64,000 nucleotides of DNA from the NCBI RefSeq assembly GCF_006442965.1, contig NZ_VFWX01000009.1, forward strand, positions 186,001 through 250,000, written 5' to 3'. Each line of letters begins with the position of its first letter. Position 1 is the first letter of the stretch. This DNA is from Mesorhizobium sp. CU3. GTDB lineage: Bacteria > Pseudomonadota > Alphaproteobacteria > Rhizobiales > Rhizobiaceae. The notes under the pieces are model-generated. The model made no database searches and was not told the origin of the DNA. It saw only the letters and a program-made list of their open reading frames with translations. Made by a program: the position numbers and the translations under genes. Of the stretch, positions 45,391-51,676 are shown one piece after another.

Positions 45391-45759
45391 TGGCTGGAGC
45401 AATTCCAGGAAAAGTGTGAAGCGCTTTTCTGTTCGGAATTGCTAAAGGCAAAAGCATAGAGCGGTCCGCCGTGTCCGTGAAACGGGGGACCGCTCTGGCC
45501 GGCCTATACGCTCGACACGCGACTTCCGGGCGGCGGATTCTCTTGCCGCCCGGAATCGAGAGAAATCCGCAAGCGGAATTTGTTCCGCGATATCGACCCG
45601 TGGACCGAACCGGCGAGGCACTGCGCACGCCATATGTCGGTCATGTCGAGCGGCTATCATGCGGGCATGCGCGGCGCGTTAAGACCACCGCAACCGGGCT
45701 GCGCCGGATAGCCAGCCGGGTCGCCGAGAGGCGTTCCTCCCACCGCAAGCCTGCCTCCC
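45391..45759. other. Gene-free repeat-bearing spacer before flgJ-like operon
   Basis: No convincing gene. It holds a composite hairpin repeat (45398-45496) and an 18-bp tandem duplication (45736-45771) that runs into the promoter box of the next operon. A long in-frame extension upstream of the flgJ-like TTG start crosses these elements and is rejected as coding. Confidence 0.65.
45398..45496. repeat. Dispersed palindromic repeat, copy 1 (AGCAATTCC family)
   Basis: AGCAATTCC and GGAATTGCT (45398-45406, 45435-45443) are perfect arms around a centre with GAAAAG and CTTTTC in imperfect pairing. A second perfect 10-bp hairpin, AGAGCGGTCC/GGACCGCTCT, follows at 45458-45496. A related unit occurs at 47936-47986 with the shared block GCAATTCCAGGAAAAGTG. 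Confidence 0.75.
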
Positions 45760-45771
45760 ACCGCAAGCCTG
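45736..45771 (+). repeat. 18-bp perfect tandem duplication
   Basis: CCTCCCACCGCAAGCCTG occurs twice head to tail (45736-45753 and 45754-45771). Each copy contains ACCGCAAG, the variant octamer of the flagellar promoter box, so the duplication adds an extra half-site 18 bp upstream of the normal pair. Confidence 0.85.
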
Positions 45772-45790
45772 CCACAAGCTTGCTGGTTCA
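45760..45790 (+). promoter_or_regulatory. Candidate Rem-type flagellar promoter box for flgJ-like operon
   Basis: ACCGCAAG (45760-45767), CCT, GCCACAAG (45771-45778), six bases, GGTTCA. It departs slightly from consensus but keeps exact spacing and ends 37 bases before the TTG start, like the other boxes. Confidence 0.5.
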
Positions 45791-45827
45791 TTGTGCGGGC
45801 ACCAAAACCGGCAAAGGGCGGACTTTC

Positions 45828-46397
45828 TTGGCTATTTCTCCTCCCAGCGACATCGTCATGGACGTTGCCCGCGCAGCGGAGCCGGCCGATGTCGACGCGG
45901 CCCGGGCCGCACTCGCCAGACGCGCGAACGGCGTCTCGGCGCCATTCTCGGTTGATCCATCCGCCACGGTCGATGCCGGTTCTGTGCTGTCGCGTGCGGC
46001 GGCCGACAAGGCGGAAGCCACCAATCCGGCAAAAAAATTCCAGCGCTTCGAGGCGATGGTCCTGACGACCTTCATCCAGAACATGATGCCCAAGGATACC
46101 GAAGGCGTTTACGGCCAGGGACTGGCCGGCGACATGTGGAAGTCGCAGTTGGCCGAGAAGGTAGCCGACGTCATGGCCGCCCATGGCGGCATCGGCATCG
46201 CGAAATCGATGCTTGCCGATCACTATCTCGACGGCAAGCGCAAGGTGCCGGTCGGGCCGGTCGGCGGCGGACCGCAGAAAACCGAGATCGACCAGCAGAC
46301 GCGGCTCTCGACCTCGATGGTCGAACAGCTTGAACGCAAGGCCGCGCGAGCGATGACCGGCGACGACACAACCATAAAAACAGATATCAAGATCTAG
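45828..46397 (+). CDS. flgJ: FlgJ-like rod-binding protein (no muramidase domain)
   Basis: 189 residues from a TTG at 45828, giving AISPPSDIVMDVARAAEPAD at the front, which fits rhizobial relatives as I remember them; an ATG at 45858 is the alternative. The rod-binding domain is recognisable at about residues 70-120 (KKFQRFEAMVLTTFIQNMMP, GLAGDMWKSQLAEKVADVMA, GGIGIAKSML). The C-terminal half of enteric FlgJ, the peptidoglycan hydrolase, is absent; the separate transglycosylase at 24033 may supply that activity. The acts-on partner is the rod in the periplasm. It heads a three-gene operon. Confidence 0.85.
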   Translation: MAISPPSDIVMDVARAAEPADVDAARAALARRANGVSAPFSVDPSATVDAGSVLSRAAADKAEATNPAKKFQRFEAMVLTTFIQNMMPKDTEGVYGQGLAGDMWKSQLAEKVADVMAAHGGIGIAKSMLADHYLDGKRKVPVGPVGGGPQKTEIDQQTRLSTSMVEQLERKAARAMTGDDTTIKTDIKI

Positions 46398-46405
46398 GGA
46401 CCTAC

Positions 46406-46828
46406 ATGGCCGACCAAAACGACCTTCCCAATCTGCTTGCACCGGCAACCGCGACGGAGGCGCCGGCCGCGTCCTTGCGGCCCGGCAATCTCGCCGCCAT
46501 CATCGGCCGTATCGAAGAAGTGGTGGATGAGGAAACCGCCGGCATCCGCAGCGGGACCGGTTACGACCTCAAGTCCTCGAACGCGCGCAAAAGCCGTTAT
46601 CTCTATGAGCTGAACCGGGCGCTCAAGGGCGCCAACGAGATCGAATTCCTTCAGCAGCACCGCGAAGGCCTGCTGCGGCTGCGTCAGAAGTTGGCGAAGA
46701 ACGAGGCGGCGATCCTTGCCCATCTCAACGCCGTCAACGAGGTCGCAATGCTTTTGAAGAACGCTATCCAGCGCGCAGAGGCCGACGGCACCTATTCGGC
46801 GGGCGAATTCGGAATGGCCCGGGCCTGA
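46406..46828 (+). CDS. FlgN-like flagellar export chaperone
   Basis: 140 residues, mostly helical and soluble: NLAAIIGRIEEVVDEETAGI, SNARKSRYLYELNRALKGAN, GLLRLRQKLAKNEAAILAHL. This matches the FlgN pattern (a long helical hairpin that escorts FlgK and FlgL). GGGA lies about six bases before the ATG, eight bases after the FlgJ-like stop. The operon position in rhizobial flagellar loci supports a flagellar role; the exact client proteins are inferred from the family. Confidence 0.75.
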   Translation: MADQNDLPNLLAPATATEAPAASLRPGNLAAIIGRIEEVVDEETAGIRSGTGYDLKSSNARKSRYLYELNRALKGANEIEFLQQHREGLLRLRQKLAKNEAAILAHLNAVNEVAMLLKNAIQRAEADGTYSAGEFGMARA

Positions 46829-46859
46829 TTACGATGATTGAGGCGCAAGGACAGACCTG

Positions 46860-47399
46860 TTGATCAAGTTCATCGCCGCCGCGCTGTGGATCTGCGCCGT
46901 CACGCTCGGCGCGGTGTTCTATTCCTTCCAGGCGGCAGGCCAGCGCGGCGTCGGCGAACCGCCGAAGCCGATGCTGGGCGGTCTCGACTACGTCAAGTCC
47001 GACATGATCTCGGTGCCGCTGCTGCGCGACGGCAAGATCGACGGCTATTTCCTCACCAAGCTGGTCTACACGGTCGAGCCGGCCGAGATAAAGAAGCTGT
47101 CGATCCCGGCGCAGGCGCTGATGACCGACCAAGTCTATTCCTATCTCTACACCAACCCGCAGATCGACTTCACCAAGAAGGAATCGATCGATCTCGACGC
47201 CTTCCGCAATTCGATCCGCGACACCATCAACACCCGCGTCGGCGTCGACCTGGTGCATGACGTGCTGGTCGACCAGGTCAACTTCCTGTCCAAGGACGAG
47301 ATCCGCGACAATGCGCTGCGCCGCCGCAAGGACTCCGGCGAAACCGCGGAAGCGATGACCAAGCCGTTCCAGTCGGCACCGGCGGCGCCGGCGCATTGA
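46860..47399 (+). CDS. FliL-like membrane protein of the distal flagellar operon
   Basis: 179 residues from a TTG at 46860 with AAGG nine bases upstream. One N-terminal membrane helix (IKFIAAALWICAVTLGAVFY) is followed by a periplasmic domain with alternating strands and helices (SVPLLRDGKIDGYFLTKLVY, IRDTINTRVGVDLVHDVLVD, VNFLSKDEIRDN). The layout is that of FliL, although sequence similarity to the FliL at 13413 is faint. I cannot assign a function with confidence; its constant company with flgJ-like and flgN-like genes suggests motility. Confidence 0.8.
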   Translation: MIKFIAAALWICAVTLGAVFYSFQAAGQRGVGEPPKPMLGGLDYVKSDMISVPLLRDGKIDGYFLTKLVYTVEPAEIKKLSIPAQALMTDQVYSYLYTNPQIDFTKKESIDLDAFRNSIRDTINTRVGVDLVHDVLVDQVNFLSKDEIRDNALRRRKDSGETAEAMTKPFQSAPAAPAH

Positions 47400-47468
47400 C
47401 TGCCTGACCAAGGTCCGGCGCGATCCTCTGAACTTTTCCCGTAAAGCGATATGACGCAGCGGCACCGC

Positions 47469-47498
47469 GTTGACGTTAACGTCAACTAGAAGCTATAT
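47469..47498 (+). promoter_or_regulatory. Promoter with embedded 18-bp palindromic operator upstream of SCP2 gene
   Basis: GTTGACGTTAACGTCAAC (47469-47486) is a perfect palindrome. It includes a -35 TTGACG (47470-47475), with a -10 CTATAT at 47493-47498 and exactly 17 bases between them, close to the rhizobial housekeeping promoter. The operator therefore lies across the -35 and spacer. The palindrome resembles those of MerR-family regulators of acyl-CoA/branched-chain catabolism (LiuR type), from memory. Confidence 0.65.
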
Positions 47499-47595
47499 GC
47501 CCGGTGACCTGTGACCGCGCGCCTGCGCGGCATACCCTCGCCCAGCGGCTTCAAGAAGCCGGTTGGCGTCAACGCAACCAACGAGGAGAACCGCC

Positions 47596-47880
47596 ATGGG
47601 CGTTCAGGAGATTGCCGACAAGATCAAGTCGCGCGTGGCAAGCGCGGGCTTCGAGCATTCCGTCAAGTTCGACACCGGCAGCGACGGCGTCATCGTCATC
47701 GACGGCGCGACCGTCTCGACCACCGACGCGCCGACCGACTGCACCGTCAAGCTTTCGCTCGACGACCTCGATTCGCTGATCGCCGGCGACCTCAACCCCA
47801 CCATGGCCTTCATGGCCGGAAAGCTGAAGGTCGAGGGCGACATGACCGTCGCCATGGCGCTAAGCCAGTTGCTCGGCTGA
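47596..47880 (+). CDS. SCP2 sterol-binding domain protein
   Basis: 94 residues from the ATG at 47596 (GAGGAG seven bases upstream). It is a single SCP2 domain: VKFDTGSDGVIVIDGATVST, DCTVKLSLDDLDSLIAGDLN, then PTMAFMAGKLKVEGDMTVAM, the conserved KLKVxGD segment near the end. Stand-alone SCP2 proteins bind lipids or acyl-CoA in the cytoplasm; a role in fatty-acid metabolism is inferred from the family and the operator type upstream. A terminator follows directly, so it is monocistronic. Confidence 0.88.
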   Translation: MGVQEIADKIKSRVASAGFEHSVKFDTGSDGVIVIDGATVSTTDAPTDCTVKLSLDDLDSLIAGDLNPTMAFMAGKLKVEGDMTVAMALSQLLG

Positions 47881-47896
47881 TCATTCGCAAGACACG

Positions 47897-47926
47897 ACGC
47901 CGCCCGTCGGGCGGCGTTGTTTTTTG
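47897..47926 (+). terminator. Rho-independent terminator after SCP2 gene
   Basis: ACGCCGCCC pairs with GGGCGGCGT (9 bp, three-base loop) and is followed by TGTTTTTTG. It begins 16 bases after the stop. Confidence 0.9.
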
Positions 47927-47935
47927 TCGAACCCA

Positions 47936-47986
47936 GAGCAATTCCAGGAAAAGTGCATGGCGGTTTTCCGTCCGGAATTGCGTGAA
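47936..47986. repeat. Dispersed palindromic repeat, copy 2 (AGCAATTCC family)
   Basis: GCAATTCC (47938-47945) and GGAATTGC (47974-47981) form the arms; the centre GGAAAAGTG/CGGTTTTCC pairs imperfectly. It shares GAGCAATTCCAGGAAAAGTG with copy 1 at 45397. It sits between the SCP2 terminator and the stop of the GNAT gene. Confidence 0.75.
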
Positions 47987-47996
47987 AACAGAGACT

Positions 47997-48704
47997 TCAG
48001 GCGACAAAGCCCAGCGCCGGCGCCTTGATCTTGCGGCCGGCGGCCTTGATCGTGCCCTTGGCGCCGTCCAGCGCGCCATTCTTCAGCTCCAGCGCCAGCA
48101 GCCGGTGCCGTTCGTAAGGACCAGGCATGGCAAGCGAACCGGTGCGATCGGCCGAGAAGCCGAACCGCCCGTAGTAGGGCGCATCGCCGACGAGCACGAT
48201 CGCACCATGGCCGAGCCGCGCCGCTTCGGCGATCGCATGCCGCATCAGCGCCGAGCCGATGCCGCCGCTCTTCATTCCCGGTTCGACCGCGAGCGGGCCG
48301 AGCAGCAGCGCCGCGGGGCCGTCTTCACCCAGCCGCACATCCCACAGCCGCACGGTGCCGACGACCGCGCCTGTTAGATCGCGCGCGATAAAGGCCAGGC
48401 CTTCCGAAGGCCGGCGGCCGCGCCGCAGCTTCTCGGACGACTTCTTCCGGCGGTTCGGCCCCATGGCGCGGTCAAGCAGGATTTCGCGCGCAATGATGTC
48501 ATCCGCGATTTCGGCAACGATCGTCGCCGCCCGTACGGCCCCCTCGTCCGGCGCGCCGCGCGAGCCAGCCTGTGCCCGGAGGGCAAGGGAGGGCGCCAGC
48601 GCCGCAATCGGGCTCTTCTCCCCCACGGAGAAAAGCTCAGCCGCCGGTCCGGACGAGGGGGTAATTTCGGTGGCCGTGACGGCCGATTTGATCAGGTATT
48701 CCAT
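47997..48704 (-). CDS. GNAT N-acetyltransferase carrying an in-frame palindromic insertion
   Basis: 235 residues, ATG at 48704 with AAGGA eight bases upstream. Residues about 57-180 are a GNAT fold (VGTVRLWDVRLGEDGPAALL, AVEPGMKSGGIGSALMRHAI with the acetyl-CoA loop, YYGRFGFSADRT). Residues 15-56 are foreign to the fold: they are encoded by a 123-bp element with perfect 13-bp inverted ends that is a multiple of three and keeps the frame open. Without it the protein would be 194 residues, the usual GNAT size. The acetyl acceptor is unknown. Confidence 0.85.
   Translation of the reverse strand: MEYLIKSAVTATEITPSSGPAAELFSVGEKSPIAALAPSLALRAQAGSRGAPDEGAVRAATIVAEIADDIIAREILLDRAMGPNRRKKSSEKLRRGRRPSEGLAFIARDLTGAVVGTVRLWDVRLGEDGPAALLLGPLAVEPGMKSGGIGSALMRHAIAEAARLGHGAIVLVGDAPYYGRFGFSADRTGSLAMPGPYERHRLLALELKNGALDGAKGTIKAAGRKIKAPALGFVA
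48539..48661. repeat. 123-bp palindromic repeat inserted in frame in the GNAT gene
   Basis: Terminal inverted repeats CCCCCTCGTCCGG (48539-48551) and CCGGACGAGGGGG (48649-48661) match perfectly. Inside is a hairpin TTCTCC/GGAGAA (48616-48621, 48627-48632), like the core of common rhizobial intergenic palindromes. It contributes 41 codons to the protein. No target-site duplication was seen. Confidence 0.75.
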
Positions 48705-48751
48705 GTCCGCGATCCTTCACGAGCGGAGATCTGTTCCACAAGCGAGCCGAG

Positions 48752-48773
48752 GCGGGCGATCCTGATCGCCCGC
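48752..48773 (-). terminator. Palindrome downstream of ornithine decarboxylase
   Basis: GCGGGCGATC and GATCGCCCGC form a 10-bp stem with a two-base loop, 33 bases past the odc stop. There is no T-run on the minus strand, so it may act as an mRNA-stabilising end or a weak terminator. Confidence 0.4.
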
Positions 48774-48805
48774 GCCGGATGATCTGGCCAGCTCTGACGA
48801 GCCGG

Positions 48806-49939
48806 TCAGATCACGTAGGATCGGAGAGGCTCGAAGCCGTTGAACGCGACCGCCGAGTAGGTGGTCGTGTAGGCGCCGGTGCCTTCGATCAGCACCTCGT
48901 CGCCGATGGTCAGCGACAAAGGCAGCGGATAAGGCGTCTTCTCGTACATCACGTCGGCCGAATCGCAGGTCGGGCCGGCGAGCACGCAAGGCGCGGTCTC
49001 CGAGCCGTCATGGCGGGTGACCAGCGGGTAGCGGATCGCCTCGTCCATCGTCTCGGCGAGACCGCCGAACTTGCCGATGTCGAGGAACACCCAGCGCACA
49101 TTGTCGTTGTCGGCCTTCTTCGAGATCAGCACGACTTCCGACTTGATGACGCCGGCATTGCCGACCATGCCGCGGCCCGGCTCGATGATCGTCTCGGGCA
49201 GCGCGTTGCCGAAATGCTTGCGCAGCGCCGAGAAGATCGCCTGGCCATAGGCCTGGGCCACCGGCACGTCCTTCAGGTAACGGGTCGGGAAACCGCCGCC
49301 CATATTGACCATCTTCAAGACGATGCCTTCGTCGGCGAGCGTCGCGAATACCTTCTTGGCATCGCCCAGCGCACGGTCCCAGGCGGTGAGATCGGTCTGC
49401 TGCGAGCCGACATGGAACGACACGCCATAGGCGTCGAGGCCAAGACCCCGGGCATGGCGCAGCACGTTGACGGCCATCGCCGGCACGCAGCCGAACTTGC
49501 GCGACAGCGGCCATTCGGCGCCTTCGCCATCGGTCAGCACGCGGCAGAACACGCGCGATCCGGGAGCGGCGCGGGCGATCTTCTCGACCTCTTCGACGCA
49601 GTCGACCGCGAACAGCCGGATGCCGAGCTGGTAGGCGCGTGCGATGTCACGCTCCTTCTTGATGGTGTTGCCGAAGGAAATGCGGTCCGCGGGCGCGCCC
49701 GCGTCCATCGCCATCTCGACTTCGGCAACCGATGCAGTGTCGAAGGACGAGCCCATCGCAGCAAGCAGGCGCAGGATCTCCGGCGCCGGGTTTGCTTTCA
49801 CCGCATAGTAGATCTTGGAATCGGGCAACGCCTTCTCGAAGGCGCGAAAATTGTCGCGCACCACATCGAGGTCGACGACGAGGCAAGGGCCGTTCGGGCG
49901 TCGGGTGGCGAGGAAATCAAGGATGCGCTGGGTGGCCAT
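48806..49939 (-). CDS. odc: Ornithine/diaminopimelate-type PLP decarboxylase (ornithine decarboxylase)
   Basis: 377 residues from the ATG at 49939 (GGAG eight bases upstream). It is a fold-III (alanine racemase-like) decarboxylase of eukaryotic type: the PLP lysine is K48 in YYAVKANPAPEILRLL, the glycine motif is MVNMGGGFPTRYLKD, GEWPLSRKFG-like EGAEWPLSRKFGC matches ornithine/lysine decarboxylases, and the active-site Cys is in GPTCDSADVMYE. It makes putrescine from ornithine (perhaps also cadaverine from lysine). A long structured leader upstream (50070-50345) suggests RNA-level control by polyamine or ornithine. Confidence 0.9.
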   Translation of the reverse strand: MATQRILDFLATRRPNGPCLVVDLDVVRDNFRAFEKALPDSKIYYAVKANPAPEILRLLAAMGSSFDTASVAEVEMAMDAGAPADRISFGNTIKKERDIARAYQLGIRLFAVDCVEEVEKIARAAPGSRVFCRVLTDGEGAEWPLSRKFGCVPAMAVNVLRHARGLGLDAYGVSFHVGSQQTDLTAWDRALGDAKKVFATLADEGIVLKMVNMGGGFPTRYLKDVPVAQAYGQAIFSALRKHFGNALPETIIEPGRGMVGNAGVIKSEVVLISKKADNDNVRWVFLDIGKFGGLAETMDEAIRYPLVTRHDGSETAPCVLAGPTCDSADVMYEKTPYPLPLSLTIGDEVLIEGTGAYTTTYSAVAFNGFEPLRSYVI

Positions 49940-50453
49940 CGTGGTCTCTCCATCACGCCTTTCGGCGCGCACAAGGGTGCGGACGCGGGCGGTCGGCCTC
50001 GCGAACACGCGGTCAAACAAAGGCGGGACGTCAAATCATGGAACCAGCCGGTGGAGACCCCGGAACCATGAATCGCCGTCTCGCGGCGGTGAACTTTAGC
50101 CTTGCCCGGCCTCGGTTCGCTTTGTCTGCCTTGGCTTGGATGGGAGACCCGTCCGCACTGCCGGCAATGAAGGTGTGCCTCTTTAGTAACCCCGGTCTTT
50201 GGACAACCGGAAGAGAACCAGAAAGGCCCGCACCGTCGTTGCTTCAAGGTGTCCTCGATCTTGTGGTTGGCCACTGACCGACTGGAGTGGTTGGCTCCAG
50301 TTACCTTACCGATTGCCCTCACCATTCGAGGATCGGCGGACACCCACAGGCACGTGCGACTTTGGGCAAGCGCGATATAGGAGCGAAGGGTTTCACAATC
50401 AATAAAAATCGTAAGCGCCGGTTGTAAAATTTCCGGCATCGAACAATCTACGC
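49940..50453. other. Long spacer between ornithine decarboxylase and amidase
   Basis: Over 500 bases without a protein-coding gene. The middle is a structured leader on the minus strand (see the speF-type RNA entry). On the minus strand a frame starting near 50439 stays open through the leader into odc in another reading frame; it lacks family features. The plus-strand end should contain the amidase promoter, which I could not define. Confidence 0.65.
50070..50345 (-). ncRNA. speF-type cis-regulatory leader RNA of ornithine decarboxylase (candidate)
   Basis: On the minus strand the odc leader has a hairpin ACTGGAG/CTCCAGT (50281-50301), closely followed by GTGG-CCAA-CCAC (50263-50274). Both contain the repeated 9-mer GCCAACCAC. 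Further down, a CGCCG-CGAGA-CGGCG stem (50074-50088) lies about 135 bases before the odc start. The Rfam speF motif is a long leader RNA upstream of alphaproteobacterial ornithine decarboxylases, so position and partner fit. The exact match to the Rfam model could not be tested, and boundaries are approximate. Confidence 0.6.
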
Positions 50454-51674
50454 ATGACCGTATTCGGATATCGAACGATGCCAGCCACCCAAGGCCCTCT
50501 TAACGCCTTCCTCGATCTGCGCCAAATGCCTGTGGCCAATGCACAATTGGGGCCGCTGGCTGGCATGCGCCTTGCCGTCAAGGACATCTACGACGTCGCC
50601 GGCTATCGCACCGGCTGCGGCAACCCGCAAAAATTCGACGAAGCGCATGCCGCCTCGCGCACGGCGGAATCAGTACAGATGATTCTCGACGCCGGCGCGC
50701 GCTTCGTCGGCAAGACACAGACCGACGAATTGGCCTTCTCGCTGTTCGGCCAGAACGCGCACTTCCCCTATCCGGTCAATCCCGCCGCGCCCGAGCGTGT
50801 CACCGGCGGCTCCTCCTCCGGCTCGGCGTCGGCGGTTGCCGGCGGGCTGGCCGACATTGCCACCGGCTCCGACACCGGCGGTTCGATCCGGGCGCCGGCA
50901 AGTTTCTGCGGGCTGATCGGCTTGCGCACCACCCACGGTCGCGTCTCGCTCGAGGGCGCGATGAAGCTGGCGCCGAGCTTCGACACGTTCGGCTGGTTCG
51001 CCGACGACATCGAGACCTATGAGGCGGTCGGCAAGCTTTTGCTCGGTCGCGACCAGCACCAGCACCCGCTCAACCGGCCGCTGTCGATCCGCTGGCTGGA
51101 TGCCTTCGTCATGGGCCCCGCCGAGGCCGATCAATATGGTCGGATGAAAGCATTGGCGGCCGGCGTCGTCGGGCAGCCGGCCGAGACCGAATATGCCTTC
51201 GCCTCTTTCCCCGACGACCTTTATTGGTGCTTCCGCCGCCTTCAGGCCTTCGAAGCCTGGCGCGAGCACGGCGCCTGGATCTCGTCGGGCGGCCGCCTCA
51301 GTCCAAGCGTCGACGAACGCTTCGGCTTCGGCCGCACCATCGATGCCAAGACCGTCGCCGCCGAGGCGGCGCGGCGGTTGGCGTTCCGGGCCGAGCTCGG
51401 CGCTCTTCTGGGCAACAACGGCTTTCTGGTCCTGCCCACCGTTCCGGGCGCGGCGCCGCTGGCCGCAAGCACGCCGGAACAGTTCCAGGCCTATCGCGAA
51501 CGGGCGCTGCATCTTTTGTGCCTGGCCGGCTTGTCCGGCTTTCCGCAAATCACCCTGCCGATCGGCTCCGTCGACGGCGCTCCCTTCGGCCTGTCGCTGC
51601 TTGGGCCTTCCGGCAGCGACGTTGCCCTGGTACGGCTCGGCCGCAAGATTCTCGACGCGCCACGAAAGGTCTGA
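50454..51674 (+). CDS. Amidase signature family enzyme
   Basis: 406 residues. The catalytic Ser-cisSer-Lys triad is visible: Lys in MRLAVKDIYDVAGYRTGCG (about residue 43), the cis-Ser in VTGGSSSGSASAVAGGLAD (about 120) and the nucleophile Ser in GSDTGGSIRAPASFCGLIG (about 145). It hydrolyses an amide; the substrate is not evident, although its size and sequence are those of indole-acetamide/glutamyl-tRNA amidase-like enzymes. An ATG at 50478 is an alternative start. The LysR gene follows two bases after its stop, an unusual same-strand arrangement. Confidence 0.88.
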   Translation: MTVFGYRTMPATQGPLNAFLDLRQMPVANAQLGPLAGMRLAVKDIYDVAGYRTGCGNPQKFDEAHAASRTAESVQMILDAGARFVGKTQTDELAFSLFGQNAHFPYPVNPAAPERVTGGSSSGSASAVAGGLADIATGSDTGGSIRAPASFCGLIGLRTTHGRVSLEGAMKLAPSFDTFGWFADDIETYEAVGKLLLGRDQHQHPLNRPLSIRWLDAFVMGPAEADQYGRMKALAAGVVGQPAETEYAFASFPDDLYWCFRRLQAFEAWREHGAWISSGGRLSPSVDERFGFGRTIDAKTVAAEAARRLAFRAELGALLGNNGFLVLPTVPGAAPLAASTPEQFQAYRERALHLLCLAGLSGFPQITLPIGSVDGAPFGLSLLGPSGSDVALVRLGRKILDAPRKV

Positions 51675-51676
51675 TC

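Noticed and set aside
45471..45827. In-frame N-terminal extension of the flgJ-like gene
   Set aside because: It crosses a hairpin repeat, an 18-bp duplication and the candidate promoter; the TTG at 45828 fits the conserved protein start.
49798..50439. A 213-codon frame on the minus strand across the odc leader
   Set aside because: It overlaps the start of odc in a different frame and covers the structured leader RNA; no family features. A short leader peptide within it cannot be excluded.
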